The position numbers and the translations under genes were made by a program. This document shows, piece by piece, positions 1 through 6,780 of a stretch of 64,000 bases of DNA. This stretch comes from SG8-41 sp035649495 (GTDB lineage Bacteria; Pseudomonadota; Gammaproteobacteria; Burkholderiales; SG8-41): the NCBI GenBank assembly GCA_035649495.1, contig DASRJL010000224.1, positions 1 through 64,000 of the forward strand. Direction: 5' to 3'. Every line of letters begins with the position of its first letter. The stretch's first letter is position 1. The notes under the pieces were generated by a model. That model worked only from the letters and a program-made list of their open reading frames with translations, was not told where the DNA came from and did no database searches.

Positions 1-245
1 TTCCGGGCTACGTGGTCACCCCGTGGTACGGGGTGTGCGCGCCCGCGGCCACGCCCGCGCCGGTGCTCGACAAGCTCAACGCCGATATCGTGCGGACGCT
101 GCAGGCCGCCGATGTGCGGCAGCGCCTGGCCGATCTCGTCATCGAACCCGCGCCCACCGGCCGCGAGGAGTTCGCCGCGTTCGTGCGCTCCGAGGTCGAG
201 CGCTGGGAGAAGGTGGTCAAGGACGCGGGAATTCCACGCCAATAA
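1..245 (+). CDS. Bug/TctC-family solute-binding protein, C-terminal fragment
   Basis: This is the last 80 or so residues of a periplasmic tripartite-tricarboxylate-type receptor; the gene starts before the window and the open frame begins at base 3. The visible part has the WYGVCAPAATPAPVLDKLN segment typical of the final lobe. It ends with an EFAAFVRSEVERW helix and a KDAGI tail, as other Bug proteins in this window do. The family binds carboxylates or related small organics in the periplasm. The ligand cannot be told from this piece. A heptamer repeat array begins three bases after the stop. Confidence 0.85.
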   Translation, partial: PGYVVTPWYGVCAPAATPAPVLDKLNADIVRTLQAADVRQRLADLVIEPAPTGREEFAAFVRSEVERWEKVVKDAGIPRQ

Positions 246-247
246 CC

Positions 248-352
248 GTCATGCGTCAGGGGTCAGCGGTCAGGCGTCCCTAAAAACCCGTCAGGCGTCA
301 GGGGTCATGGGTCAGGCGTCCCTAAAAACCCGTCAGGGGTCAGGGGTCAGGC
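248..352. repeat. Heptamer array, 15 units, GTCA-type
   Basis: Fifteen consecutive 7-base units. Most are GTCAGGG, GTCAGGC or GTCATGG. They are interrupted twice by GTCCCTA AAAACCC, which is exactly two units long, so the 7-base register is kept throughout. The array starts right after the stop of the upstream Bug gene. Confidence 0.93.
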
Positions 353-390
353 GCGCTCAAGGAGGCGGGGAGGTGTTCCTTTTCCTGGCG

Positions 391-470
391 CATGCGACAC
401 CGTGTGATTACGGTGGCGCGCGCCGTGCTTCTGAAGCGCGCATGCTTGCGAGGGCACCGATCGTATTCAT
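391..470 (+). repeat. 80-bp interspersed palindromic element, copy 1 of 3
   Basis: About 80 bases closely matching 3791-3870 and 19097-19176. The core holds GCGCGCC, a short GCTTC-T-GAAGC palindrome and GCGCGC, so it can fold into a GC-rich hairpin. It lies between a heptamer array and the asparaginase start, as the other copies also lie 23-38 bases beyond a heptamer array. No coding function is evident. It resembles a REP-like or MITE-like element. Confidence 0.8.
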
Positions 471-526
471 CCCTGCAGTTCCATTGCATGGAGTATTGTT
501 GTCCCGCAAACCTATCAGGAAAAGCG

Positions 527-1537
527 ATGTCCGGCGCGTTGCCCCTCGTGTGGTTACTTTCGACCGGTGGCACCATTGCAGGCAAGGGTGCTTCCCCGAC
601 AGATCTCACCCAGTATCAGGGCGCGACCCTGCTCGGCTCCGAGCTGCTCGCCGCGGTACCCGAGATCGCGCAGTACGCCGAAGTCAGGTTCGAGCAGGTG
701 GTGAACGTCGCGAGCCCGGACATGACGCCGGCGGTGTGGAAAACGCTTGCCCAGCGCATCAACGCGATCTTCGCCGAGGACGCGGCAGTGGCGGGCGTGG
801 TGGTCACCCATGGCACGAGCACGCTCGAGGAAACGGCGTACTTCCTGCACCTCACGGTGCGTCACGACCGGCCGGTCGTCCTCGTCGGTTCGCAGCGGCC
901 GGCCACGGCCTTGAGCGCCGACGGCCCGCTCAATCTCCTGAACGCGGTGCGAACGGCCGCCGCACCGGAAGCGCGAGGCAAAGGCGCGCTCGTCGTGATG
1001 AACGAGGAGATCAACGGCGCGCGTGACGTGACCAAGAGCAACACTTACCGGGTGGAGACGTTTCGCTCCGGCGAGCTCGGTTTTCTCGGCTATGTCGACG
1101 AGGACACGGTGAGTTTCTACAAGGCCTCCACGAAACGCCATACCGCGGAATCCGAGTTCGACATCGCGGGCGTGGCGGACTTTCCGCGGGTCGAGATCGT
1201 CTATTCGTACGCGCAAGCTTCGGCGGTGCCGCTACATGCCCTGGTGCGCGAGGGCGTGGATGGCATCATATTCGCGGCGCCGGGCGCGGGCAGCCTGTCG
1301 GAAGCCGAGCGCAGCGCGATCGAGGCCATCGTCTCATCGTCATCGGCGACGAAACCGGTCATGATGCGCTCGACCCGGACCGGAAACGGGCGCGTCACCG
1401 GCCGCAGGAAGTTCGACAGCCTTGGTATGATCCCCACCGACAATCTCAGCCCGCAGAAGTCCCGCATCCTGCTCATGCTGGCGCTCACGAAAACGCGCGA
1501 GCCCGGGGAGATCGCGCGGATCTTCTCCGAGTACTGA
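527..1537 (+). CDS. L-asparaginase-family amidohydrolase (336 aa)
   Basis: Asparaginase/glutaminase fold; family members hydrolyse the side-chain amide of Asn or Gln. The N-terminal nucleophile motif TGGTIAG is at residues 13-19 (Thr16). The second signature HGTSTLEETA is at 95-104 and the active-site Lys is in GARDVTKSNT at 170. In classical enzymes the second signature reads HGTDT, so the catalytic Asp is Ser98 here. Substrate and activity are therefore uncertain. The start at 527 is chosen because TCAGGA lies 7 bases upstream; the longer frame from 392 would translate the 80-bp repeat element. The length is normal for the family. No signal peptide is seen, so it is probably cytoplasmic. 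Confidence 0.88.
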   Translation: MSGALPLVWLLSTGGTIAGKGASPTDLTQYQGATLLGSELLAAVPEIAQYAEVRFEQVVNVASPDMTPAVWKTLAQRINAIFAEDAAVAGVVVTHGTSTLEETAYFLHLTVRHDRPVVLVGSQRPATALSADGPLNLLNAVRTAAAPEARGKGALVVMNEEINGARDVTKSNTYRVETFRSGELGFLGYVDEDTVSFYKASTKRHTAESEFDIAGVADFPRVEIVYSYAQASAVPLHALVREGVDGIIFAAPGAGSLSEAERSAIEAIVSSSSATKPVMMRSTRTGNGRVTGRRKFDSLGMIPTDNLSPQKSRILLMLALTKTREPGEIARIFSEY

Positions 1538-1620
1538 CAAGCCAGGGTTTTCCACGTGATCTCTTTCATTAACGCGCGGCTCAGATCCGACTTCGATCTG
1601 ACCTGTCTGCGAAAAGAGTC

Positions 1621-1648
1621 GCCTGACCCCTGACCCATGACCCATGAC
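1621..1648. repeat. Heptamer array, 4 units, reverse orientation
   Basis: GCCTGAC CCCTGAC CCATGAC CCATGAC. It lies between the asparaginase and the GST-like gene. An ATG inside the array (1637) is in frame with the GST gene but is not the preferred start. Confidence 0.9.
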
Positions 1649-1669
1649 GGCTTTATAGGAGGACTCGGC

Positions 1670-2386
1670 GTGCGTTACGAGCTTTACTACGGAAACACCA
1701 ATCAGGGACGCGGCGAGTTCGTGCGGCTCACCCTCGAGGAGGCGCAGGCCGACTATGTCGATGTGGCACGCGAAAGCGGCCCCGGCCTGGGGCCGGAGGC
1801 GATGGCGCCTTATCTGAAGGGAACGAACGTCGCTCATCCGCAATTCGCGCCGCCGTTCCTCAAGCATGGAGATCTCGTCATCGGCCAGACGGCCAATATC
1901 CTGCTCTACCTTGGGCCCAGGCTCGGCCTCGCGCCTGAAAGCGAAGGCGAGCGCCTCTATGCGCATCAGCTTCAGCTCACGATCGCCGACCTCGTAATGG
2001 AGATTCAACATACCCATCACCCCGTTGCGCACGGCCTCTACTATGAAGATCAGAAGGCCGAGGCGATTACCTACACACGGCATTTCCTCGCCGAGCGCCT
2101 GCCCAAGTTTCTGGGATTTTTCGAAAGGGTACTCGGCGAGCGCGAGCACCTGGCAGGAAACCGTCTGTCGTACGTCGATCTTTCGATGTTCCAGCTCATC
2201 GACGGTCTGCGCTTCTCTTTTCCGAAGACGATGGCGCGGATCGAGCGCGATTATCGCGGGCTCGTCGCACTGCACGACAGGATCGCAGCCCGTCCAAACG
2301 TCGCGGCGTACCTGAAATCACCGCGTCGCCTGCCGTGGAACGAGCGCGGCGTGTTCAGGCATTACCCCGAACTCGAGGAGCGTTAA
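1670..2386 (+). CDS. Glutathione S-transferase-like protein (238 aa)
   Basis: The thioredoxin-like N-terminal domain occupies about residues 1-80, with YELYYGNTNQGRGEFVRLTLEE and a later IGQTANILLYLG that corresponds to the glutathione-contacting segment. An all-alpha C-terminal domain follows to about 230, containing SYVDLSMFQL. The fold is that of GSTs; the substrate is unknown. The GTG at 1670 is chosen as start because a perfect AGGAGG (1657-1662) lies 7 bases before it. The ATG 33 bases upstream sits inside the heptamer array and has no such site. It is probably cytoplasmic and involved in detoxification or thiol chemistry. Confidence 0.82.
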   Translation: MRYELYYGNTNQGRGEFVRLTLEEAQADYVDVARESGPGLGPEAMAPYLKGTNVAHPQFAPPFLKHGDLVIGQTANILLYLGPRLGLAPESEGERLYAHQLQLTIADLVMEIQHTHHPVAHGLYYEDQKAEAITYTRHFLAERLPKFLGFFERVLGEREHLAGNRLSYVDLSMFQLIDGLRFSFPKTMARIERDYRGLVALHDRIAARPNVAAYLKSPRRLPWNERGVFRHYPELEER

Positions 2387-2391
2387 CCCCC

Positions 2392-2467
2392 GTCATGGGT
2401 CAGGCGTCATGGGTCAGGCGTGCCGAGAACCCGTCATGCGTCAGGGGTCAGCGGTCAGGCGTCACGT
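2392..2467. repeat. Heptamer array between convergent genes
   Basis: Four GTCATGG/GTCAGGC units, a 13-base spacer GTGCCGAGAACCC, then four to five more units. It lies between the convergent ends of the GST-like gene and the class V aminotransferase. Confidence 0.92.
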
Positions 2468-2481
2468 GTTTGACGCGCCCT

Positions 2482-2537
2482 ATCTGAGACGCCTCATCTG
2501 AGACGATTTACCTGAGACGCTCTATCTGAGACGGTGT
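2482..2537. repeat. Four tandem 14-bp units (ATCTGAGACGNNNN)
   Basis: Four adjacent 14-base units share ATCTGAGACG (the third has ACCTGAGACG) and differ in the last four bases. The last unit ends one base before the stop codon of the aminotransferase, whose coding complement begins at 2539. The period is twice seven, as in the neighbouring heptamer arrays, but the sequence is unrelated. Confidence 0.9.
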
Positions 2538-2538
2538 A

Positions 2539-3651
2539 TCAGCTCCATTCCGCGGTCAATGCGTCAAGGGCGTGATCGACGTCCTGACTCGAGTTGTAGC
2601 CGTGGAAGCTGAAACGAATGCGTCCCTGTCCGTTCCACGCCAGCACGCCGCGCCGCGCCATCGCATCGACGATCACCTGCGCCCGTGGCGACGAAATGCA
2701 AACGCTCGCGCCGTGCCGCGCCGGATCGGCCGGCGTGAGCGTCGGAACCCGCAGGGCTTCCAGCCGCTCCAGCATCGCGGTCGTCATGCCCTGGACGTGC
2801 GCCTGAATGTCGCGCACGTCGCGGGCTGCCAGATAGTCCAGCGCATCCGCCAGTACGTAGATCGAGGCGTGCGCGGGATTGCCGCGTGTGAAGCGTAGCG
2901 CGTCTTCCCGGAGCGGCGGCGGCTTGTCGTAGCTGCGGGATCCAGGCTCGAGGGAATACCATCCGGCGGAAGCGGGCGACCACCCCGGCTGGCGCGTGCG
3001 GTTCCAGCAGGCGACAGCAACCCCAGTGACGCCGAGCAGCCATTTGTAGCAGGCCGAGAACGCGAAGTCCGCGAACGTAGCCTCGATCGGCAGATAACCG
3101 GCCGCCTGGGTGAAGTCCACGACGAGCAACGCTCCGACGCTGTCCGCGAGCGCGCGGAGGGCGGAAAGATCATGGCGTTCTCCCGTCAGGTACGAAACAT
3201 GACTGACACCGATGGCCCGTGTGCGTGCATCGACACATCCAGCGAAGCGGTCCGGGCCGGTTCCCCTTGCCTGCCGCAAGGTCACGCCCGGACGGCGGCG
3301 CATCAGGAACGGTCCGACGACGGACGGATACTCGTTGGCATCGATCACGAGATTGTCCCCGTCACGCCAGTCGAGACTTTCCGCGACGATAGACACACCC
3401 TCGGCGACGTTGCCGACGAATCCGATCGACGCTGCGTCCACTCCCCAGGAGCGGGCGATGCCGGCGCGGGCGCGGGCAATCTCCGCTTCCTGCGCGACCC
3501 GGCCGGCCATGCCGCGGCTCTTGTCACGGAGATAGCGGGAGAGCGCGGCAGCGTGGCGGTGCAGAGGGGCGCTTTCCCCGCCGGCGCAAAGATGGGCGAC
3601 GCCATCGGCGATCATGAAATCCCGCGGATCGAACAGCGGTCCTTCGCTCAT
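2539..3651 (-). CDS. PLP-dependent class V aminotransferase-like enzyme (370 aa)
   Basis: Fold-type I PLP enzyme of the class V group, which includes cysteine desulfurases, isopenicillin-N epimerase-like and kynureninase-like enzymes. The PLP Lys is in SACYKWLLG (Lys203). The DFTQ segment (Asp179, Gln182) contacts the cofactor, and SHVSYLTGERHDL at 150-162 fits the class. The reaction cannot be assigned. It is a transfer, elimination or desulfuration on an amino-acid-like substrate. It is last in the minus-strand series that includes the TauD-like and UGSC genes, separated from them by a heptamer array and the 80-bp element, so co-transcription is uncertain. Confidence 0.85.
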   Translation of the reverse strand: MSEGPLFDPRDFMIADGVAHLCAGGESAPLHRHAAALSRYLRDKSRGMAGRVAQEAEIARARAGIARSWGVDAASIGFVGNVAEGVSIVAESLDWRDGDNLVIDANEYPSVVGPFLMRRRPGVTLRQARGTGPDRFAGCVDARTRAIGVSHVSYLTGERHDLSALRALADSVGALLVVDFTQAAGYLPIEATFADFAFSACYKWLLGVTGVAVACWNRTRQPGWSPASAGWYSLEPGSRSYDKPPPLREDALRFTRGNPAHASIYVLADALDYLAARDVRDIQAHVQGMTTAMLERLEALRVPTLTPADPARHGASVCISSPRAQVIVDAMARRGVLAWNGQGRIRFSFHGYNSSQDVDHALDALTAEWS

Positions 3652-3663
3652 GTATTGACACCC

Positions 3664-3764
3664 GTCATGGGTCAGCGGTCAGGGGTCAGGCGTGTGAAAA
3701 CCCGGCATGGGTCAGGGGTCAGGGGTCAGGCGTGTGAAAACCCGTCATGGGTCATGGGTCAGGC
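3664..3764. repeat. Heptamer array with 12-base spacers
   Basis: Three runs of GTCATGG/GTCAGGG/GTCAGGC separated by two copies of GTGTGAAAACCC. The spacer breaks the 7-base register by 12 bases each time. It lies upstream of the aminotransferase start and directly before the second 80-bp element. Confidence 0.92.
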
Positions 3765-3790
3765 GTGTTTGGAGCTTTTCCTTCTTTGCT

Positions 3791-3870
3791 CATGCGACGC
3801 CGTGTGATTCCGGTAGCGCGCGCCGTGCTTCTGAAGCGCGCATGCCTGCGAGAGCGCGGATCGGATGCAC
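3791..3870 (+). repeat. 80-bp interspersed palindromic element, copy 2 of 3
   Basis: A close match to 391-470 and 19097-19176, including GCGCGCGCCGTGCTTCTGAA and GCGCGCATGC. It begins 27 bases after a heptamer array and ends 14 bases before the stop of the TauD-like gene, on the opposite strand to that gene. Confidence 0.82.
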
Positions 3871-3884
3871 ATCCGTCGTTCCCA

Positions 3885-4970
3885 TTACTTTTCTGCCGTG
3901 GTGCTCTTCCGGTGGATTTCTTCGAAGTGAGTCGAAGGCAGGTCTTGCAGGGTCGTGCGGCTCCCCTTCCACATCCGCTGATCCTCGTCGGTGCTGAAGC
4001 GCTGCGACTCGGGCAGCGGCGGCCATCCGGGTACGCGCAGCCACAGCCGCATGAGGTGGCGGCGTCGGGCCCAGTCACGATCGTCCTGGTAGTCCGTGCG
4101 CCCGTGGAATGTCACGCGGTTGTTGAGAAACTGGATGTCGCCCTCGGCGAATTCCATGTCGAGGTAGAACTCCGGCGACGAGGCCAGCCGCTCCACCTCC
4201 CTCAATGCCTCCTGCGCTGCCGGCGTCAGCGGCGAGTCGTGCTCGGCCGCCCGCCGTATGTATGCCGTCACGAAATAGCAGGAGAGCTCTCCGGCAGTCT
4301 CCGCGAACGCGGCGATCCGATGCGGACTCTGCATGCGCGTCGCGTGCCTGCCGTCTGCGGCGTTGCGCCGGTAGTAGTAGCCCTCGCGCAGCGCCGCGGC
4401 CAGGTCCGGCCGGCGGCGCTCGATGTCTCGGTAGACCGCGGTCGCGCTGGCGATGCAGCTCGCGCCGCCGGAGCGCGCCGCGCGCAGGCACATGAGTCCC
4501 ACGACGTCGCACATGTCCGTAGAGTCGACGTGCATGAGCTGTCCGCCGCCCTTGCGGTAGCCGCGCGACTCGGGCTCGATCTCGTGCACATCGATGACGT
4601 GGCCGAGCACGTCACCGGCAGACGATTGCACCGTGGGCCGCCCGAGATACGAGCCGAGGCCAACGTAAATCCACGCCATCTCGTCCGCGGAATAACGCTC
4701 CCGTGGTATCCCGCGCAATAGCGCGAAGCCCGGGCCGTTGCGTAACGTGTCGCAGAGGCCCCTCATGTAATCGCCAAGACGGTCGAGGGGAAACGACTCC
4801 GGCGTGACGTCGGTGAAGTCGCGACGCGGCAGGGCGAGCAGGTGACGCAGCGCGCGCTCGATCTCCGCAAGCTCCACCTCCGAGAAGACGTGGAGGCCGT
4901 GTTCACGATAATCGATCTCCGGGCCTTTCCATCCCGTGCGCGCACCGCTCAGCAAAGCTACGGAACTCAT
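3885..4970 (-). CDS. TauD/TfdA-type Fe(II)/2-oxoglutarate dioxygenase (361 aa)
   Basis: Non-haem iron dioxygenase-like protein. The metal triad is His147 and Asp149 in QLMHVDSTD, with the distal His289 in NRVTFHGRTDY. A C-terminal Arg-rich segment (RRRHLMRLWLRV) fits the 2-oxoglutarate-binding Arg position. It probably hydroxylates an unknown substrate. The ATG at 4970 is preferred because GAGGAGG stands just before it; an in-frame ATG ten codons earlier lacks this. It is downstream of the UGSC selenoprotein candidate on the same strand with a 67-base gap, so the two probably share a transcript. Confidence 0.85.
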   Translation of the reverse strand: MSSVALLSGARTGWKGPEIDYREHGLHVFSEVELAEIERALRHLLALPRRDFTDVTPESFPLDRLGDYMRGLCDTLRNGPGFALLRGIPRERYSADEMAWIYVGLGSYLGRPTVQSSAGDVLGHVIDVHEIEPESRGYRKGGGQLMHVDSTDMCDVVGLMCLRAARSGGASCIASATAVYRDIERRRPDLAAALREGYYYRRNAADGRHATRMQSPHRIAAFAETAGELSCYFVTAYIRRAAEHDSPLTPAAQEALREVERLASSPEFYLDMEFAEGDIQFLNNRVTFHGRTDYQDDRDWARRRHLMRLWLRVPGWPPLPESQRFSTDEDQRMWKGSRTTLQDLPSTHFEEIHRKSTTAEK

Positions 4971-5037
4971 ATCCTCCTCGCCGAACCCGGCGACCGGCAT
5001 CGGGCACTCGCGGCCAGAGCGGGCGATCGGGGTAAGT

Positions 5038-5568
5038 TCATGGCTTGGTAAGCTGCCGCGCTATCTCGTCCACGTAGCGTAGTGCGAGAGCCTGCATTTC
5101 TTCCGGCTTGAGATTGCTGATCGGGTGCGGCAGCTCGACGTAGCCGTGCTGCGCCATGCCCCTCCCGCGGAATTGGAATTCCGCCGCCTTGCGGAAAGCG
5201 CCGGTGATCACCACCGTTGCGGGGACGCCCCGCTTTTCCAGCTCCACCGTGTCGTGCACACTGCACAACGTGCACGACCCTCAGCCGCCCAGCGCCGCGA
5301 CGGCGACGTCCACCTCCCGTGCCAGCTCGTCGATGAGGCTGTCCGGCGCCTGCTTCGAATAGTGCTCCTTGCGCCGTGTTACGACGTGCGCGACGCCGTG
5401 GCGTTCGCGCAGCGCTGCGCCTATGGTTTCCAGGATAACGTCGCCCTGTTCCTTGGTGTTATCGAGCAGGCCGAGCACTTTGCCCGCGAGGGTCTCGGGG
5501 CGCGGCGCGGGACGTATCGCCTGCGCGCTGGCGCGGGCGCTGGGATCTATGATTTCGTCAGGGGTCAT
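5038..5568 (-). CDS. Candidate UGSC-family selenoprotein with in-frame UGA as Sec96 (176 aa)
   Basis: An open frame of 95 codons reaches TGA at 5281-5283 (complement) and continues in the same frame for 80 more sense codons to a real stop at 5038. Read as selenocysteine, the UGA gives the motif U-G-S-C followed by T-L-C, a redox-type motif. I recall a protein family named after exactly this UGSC motif, with Sec- and Cys-containing members. Both halves look like one protein: the upstream part ends DVAVAALGG and the downstream part has VVITGAFRKAAEF and a helical C-terminus. A perfect 9-bp hairpin begins three bases after the UGA. The likely start ATG lies inside a heptamer array. Function is unknown; a thiol/selenol redox role is inferred. 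The alternative is a nonsense mutation. Confidence 0.8.
5251..5278 (-). promoter_or_regulatory. SECIS-like hairpin just after the UGA codon
   Basis: In coding orientation, two G bases follow the UGA, then GTCGTGCAC, a 10-base loop GTTGTGCAGT and GTGCACGAC. The nine base pairs are perfect and the loop contains GU. Bacterial SECIS elements lie within the coding sequence immediately downstream of the UGA and carry a GU in the loop. The stem here starts somewhat close to the UGA, so the fit to a SelB-binding element needs testing. Confidence 0.6.
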
Positions 5569-5591
5569 GGGTTATGGGTCATGGGTCAGGG
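5557..5591. repeat. Heptamer array, 5 units, carrying a start codon
   Basis: GTCAGGG GTCATGG GTTATGG GTCATGG GTCAGGG. On the minus strand the CAT at 5566-5568 gives the ATG that opens the UGSC gene, so the first codons of that protein come from repeat sequence. Confidence 0.92.
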
Positions 5592-5617
5592 GCGATGTTA
5601 ACGCGGGCCGTCGTGAA

Positions 5618-6643
5618 TCACACCCGGTACACTCTGCTCACGGCGCGGCTGGCGACCGTGATGCCGTGCATGACCAGGCTCGCGGGGGATCCGGATCCCC
5701 CGGCGACGACGAGGTGCAGATCGTCGGGGTGGCCGATCGCCGGCACGAACGCGTTGTCGTCGTCGAGCGCCACCTTGAACGGCCAGCGTGCAGCGCCCGT
5801 CTCTCCGCGCCAGAGTCCCCCGCGCCGGATCTCGCCCAGCCGGCGCCCCGCGCGCTCGACGAGCAGCCGATGCGTGTCTTCGCGCGACATGCCGGCCTTC
5901 GAGAACACCTCCGCGTGCTGGGGGCTCAACACCACTCCCATGTCCGCCTGCCGGTAGATATTGCCGCCGCCCAGCGCGGACATCATGTCGGCAATCGCCA
6001 CTGCGAGCCGCTCGGGTTCCTCGCTCGCGTCGTCCCACACGAGGACGGGACCTTCGAGCGGAATCGCGGTCACGACGTTCTCCTGCGGCCCGAAGCCGCG
6101 CGTCCCGGCATAGGAGGGCCACGGGCTCGCCTCCTCGTTCTCGGCAACGCAATAGGTGTAGCGCCATGGCCCGCCGAAGCCGGAGAGCGCCGTCACCCCC
6201 GGGATGCCGCCTCCAAGGTTCAACATCATCAGGCGCAACGCGCGGCCGATGGTTGCATTGGCGCGAAATCCGGGACCGAAGCAGCCCATGCCGCCGGAGA
6301 GCCCGATCTCGCGCGCGTAGGGTCCGTTCACCAGAAGGAACGGCGCGCCCGCGCTCGTGGTCGCCTGGAGCAGCACCAGGTTGAAGTGCTCTTCGAGCAC
6401 GCACTCCGTCGCACCGACAACCACCGGGAGGTATTCCGGCCTGCAGCCCGCCATCACCGCGTGCAGTGCTATGGCTCGTATCGTGGCGGGAGCCATGAGC
6501 GGCGGGACGAGGCCGATCACCTCCTCCGGATCCCGATTCGTGGCTGCGAGCATGGCGACGAGGCGCTCTTCCGTGGGCGGCACGACCGGCAGCCCGTCGG
6601 ACCACTCCTTATCGAAAAAGAACTCAACCGGATCCACGGGCAT
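5618..6643 (-). CDS. Conserved protein of unknown function, partner of the UGSC gene (341 aa)
   Basis: I do not recognise a characterised enzyme. The protein starts with a conserved-looking SDGLPVVPPTEERLVAML. It continues with EVIGLVPPLMAPATIRAIALHA and a Gly-rich GMGCFGPGFRANATIGRALRLM region at about 135-160, then YCVAENEEASPW. I recall similar sequences next to or with UGSC-type proteins, which is recollection rather than a search. It lacks a signal peptide or membrane segments. It is first in the minus-strand group, 49 bases before the UGSC gene, with only a heptamer array between them. It is divergent from the Bug gene at 6781. The two proteins probably act together on the same substrate. 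Confidence 0.7.
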   Translation of the reverse strand: MPVDPVEFFFDKEWSDGLPVVPPTEERLVAMLAATNRDPEEVIGLVPPLMAPATIRAIALHAVMAGCRPEYLPVVVGATECVLEEHFNLVLLQATTSAGAPFLLVNGPYAREIGLSGGMGCFGPGFRANATIGRALRLMMLNLGGGIPGVTALSGFGGPWRYTYCVAENEEASPWPSYAGTRGFGPQENVVTAIPLEGPVLVWDDASEEPERLAVAIADMMSALGGGNIYRQADMGVVLSPQHAEVFSKAGMSREDTHRLLVERAGRRLGEIRRGGLWRGETGAARWPFKVALDDDNAFVPAIGHPDDLHLVVAGGSGSPASLVMHGITVASRAVSRVYRV

Positions 6644-6677
6644 CGTCGTTCACTCGAGTCGGGCCTGCCAGTGGAGA

Positions 6678-6689
6678 ATGATAGATCAT
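6678..6689. promoter_or_regulatory. Dyad ATGAT-AG-ATCAT in a divergent intergenic region
   Basis: A perfect 5-base inverted repeat around AG, flanked on a wider scale by AGTGGA and TCCACT in inverted orientation. It lies between the divergent starts at 6643 and 6781, where a shared operator would be expected. No regulator gene is nearby. Confidence 0.3.
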
Positions 6690-6780
6690 GCCCGGTTTCC
6701 ACTCTCCCGTTAGAATGCTTCGTGGGTTCTCTCACGTAAAGGGGACGCACGTTTTTTGTCGTCCAGGACAGGATTTCCGC

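Noticed and set aside
248..352. CRISPR array
   Set aside because: The units are 7 bases with no unique spacers of 30-40 bases, and no cas gene is present. The 12- to 14-base spacers recur.
392..526. Longer asparaginase start at 392
   Set aside because: The extra codons translate the 80-bp repeat element and lack a ribosome site; the ATG at 527 has one and begins the family domain.
1637..1669. Start of the GST-like gene at the ATG in the heptamer array
   Set aside because: AGGAGG lies 7 bases before the GTG at 1670, while the ATG in the array has no such site.
5281..5283. Nonsense mutation splitting the UGSC gene into two pseudogene halves
   Set aside because: The UGA falls exactly in a U-G-S-C motif and a hairpin follows; both halves keep coding character. 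It remains the main alternative.
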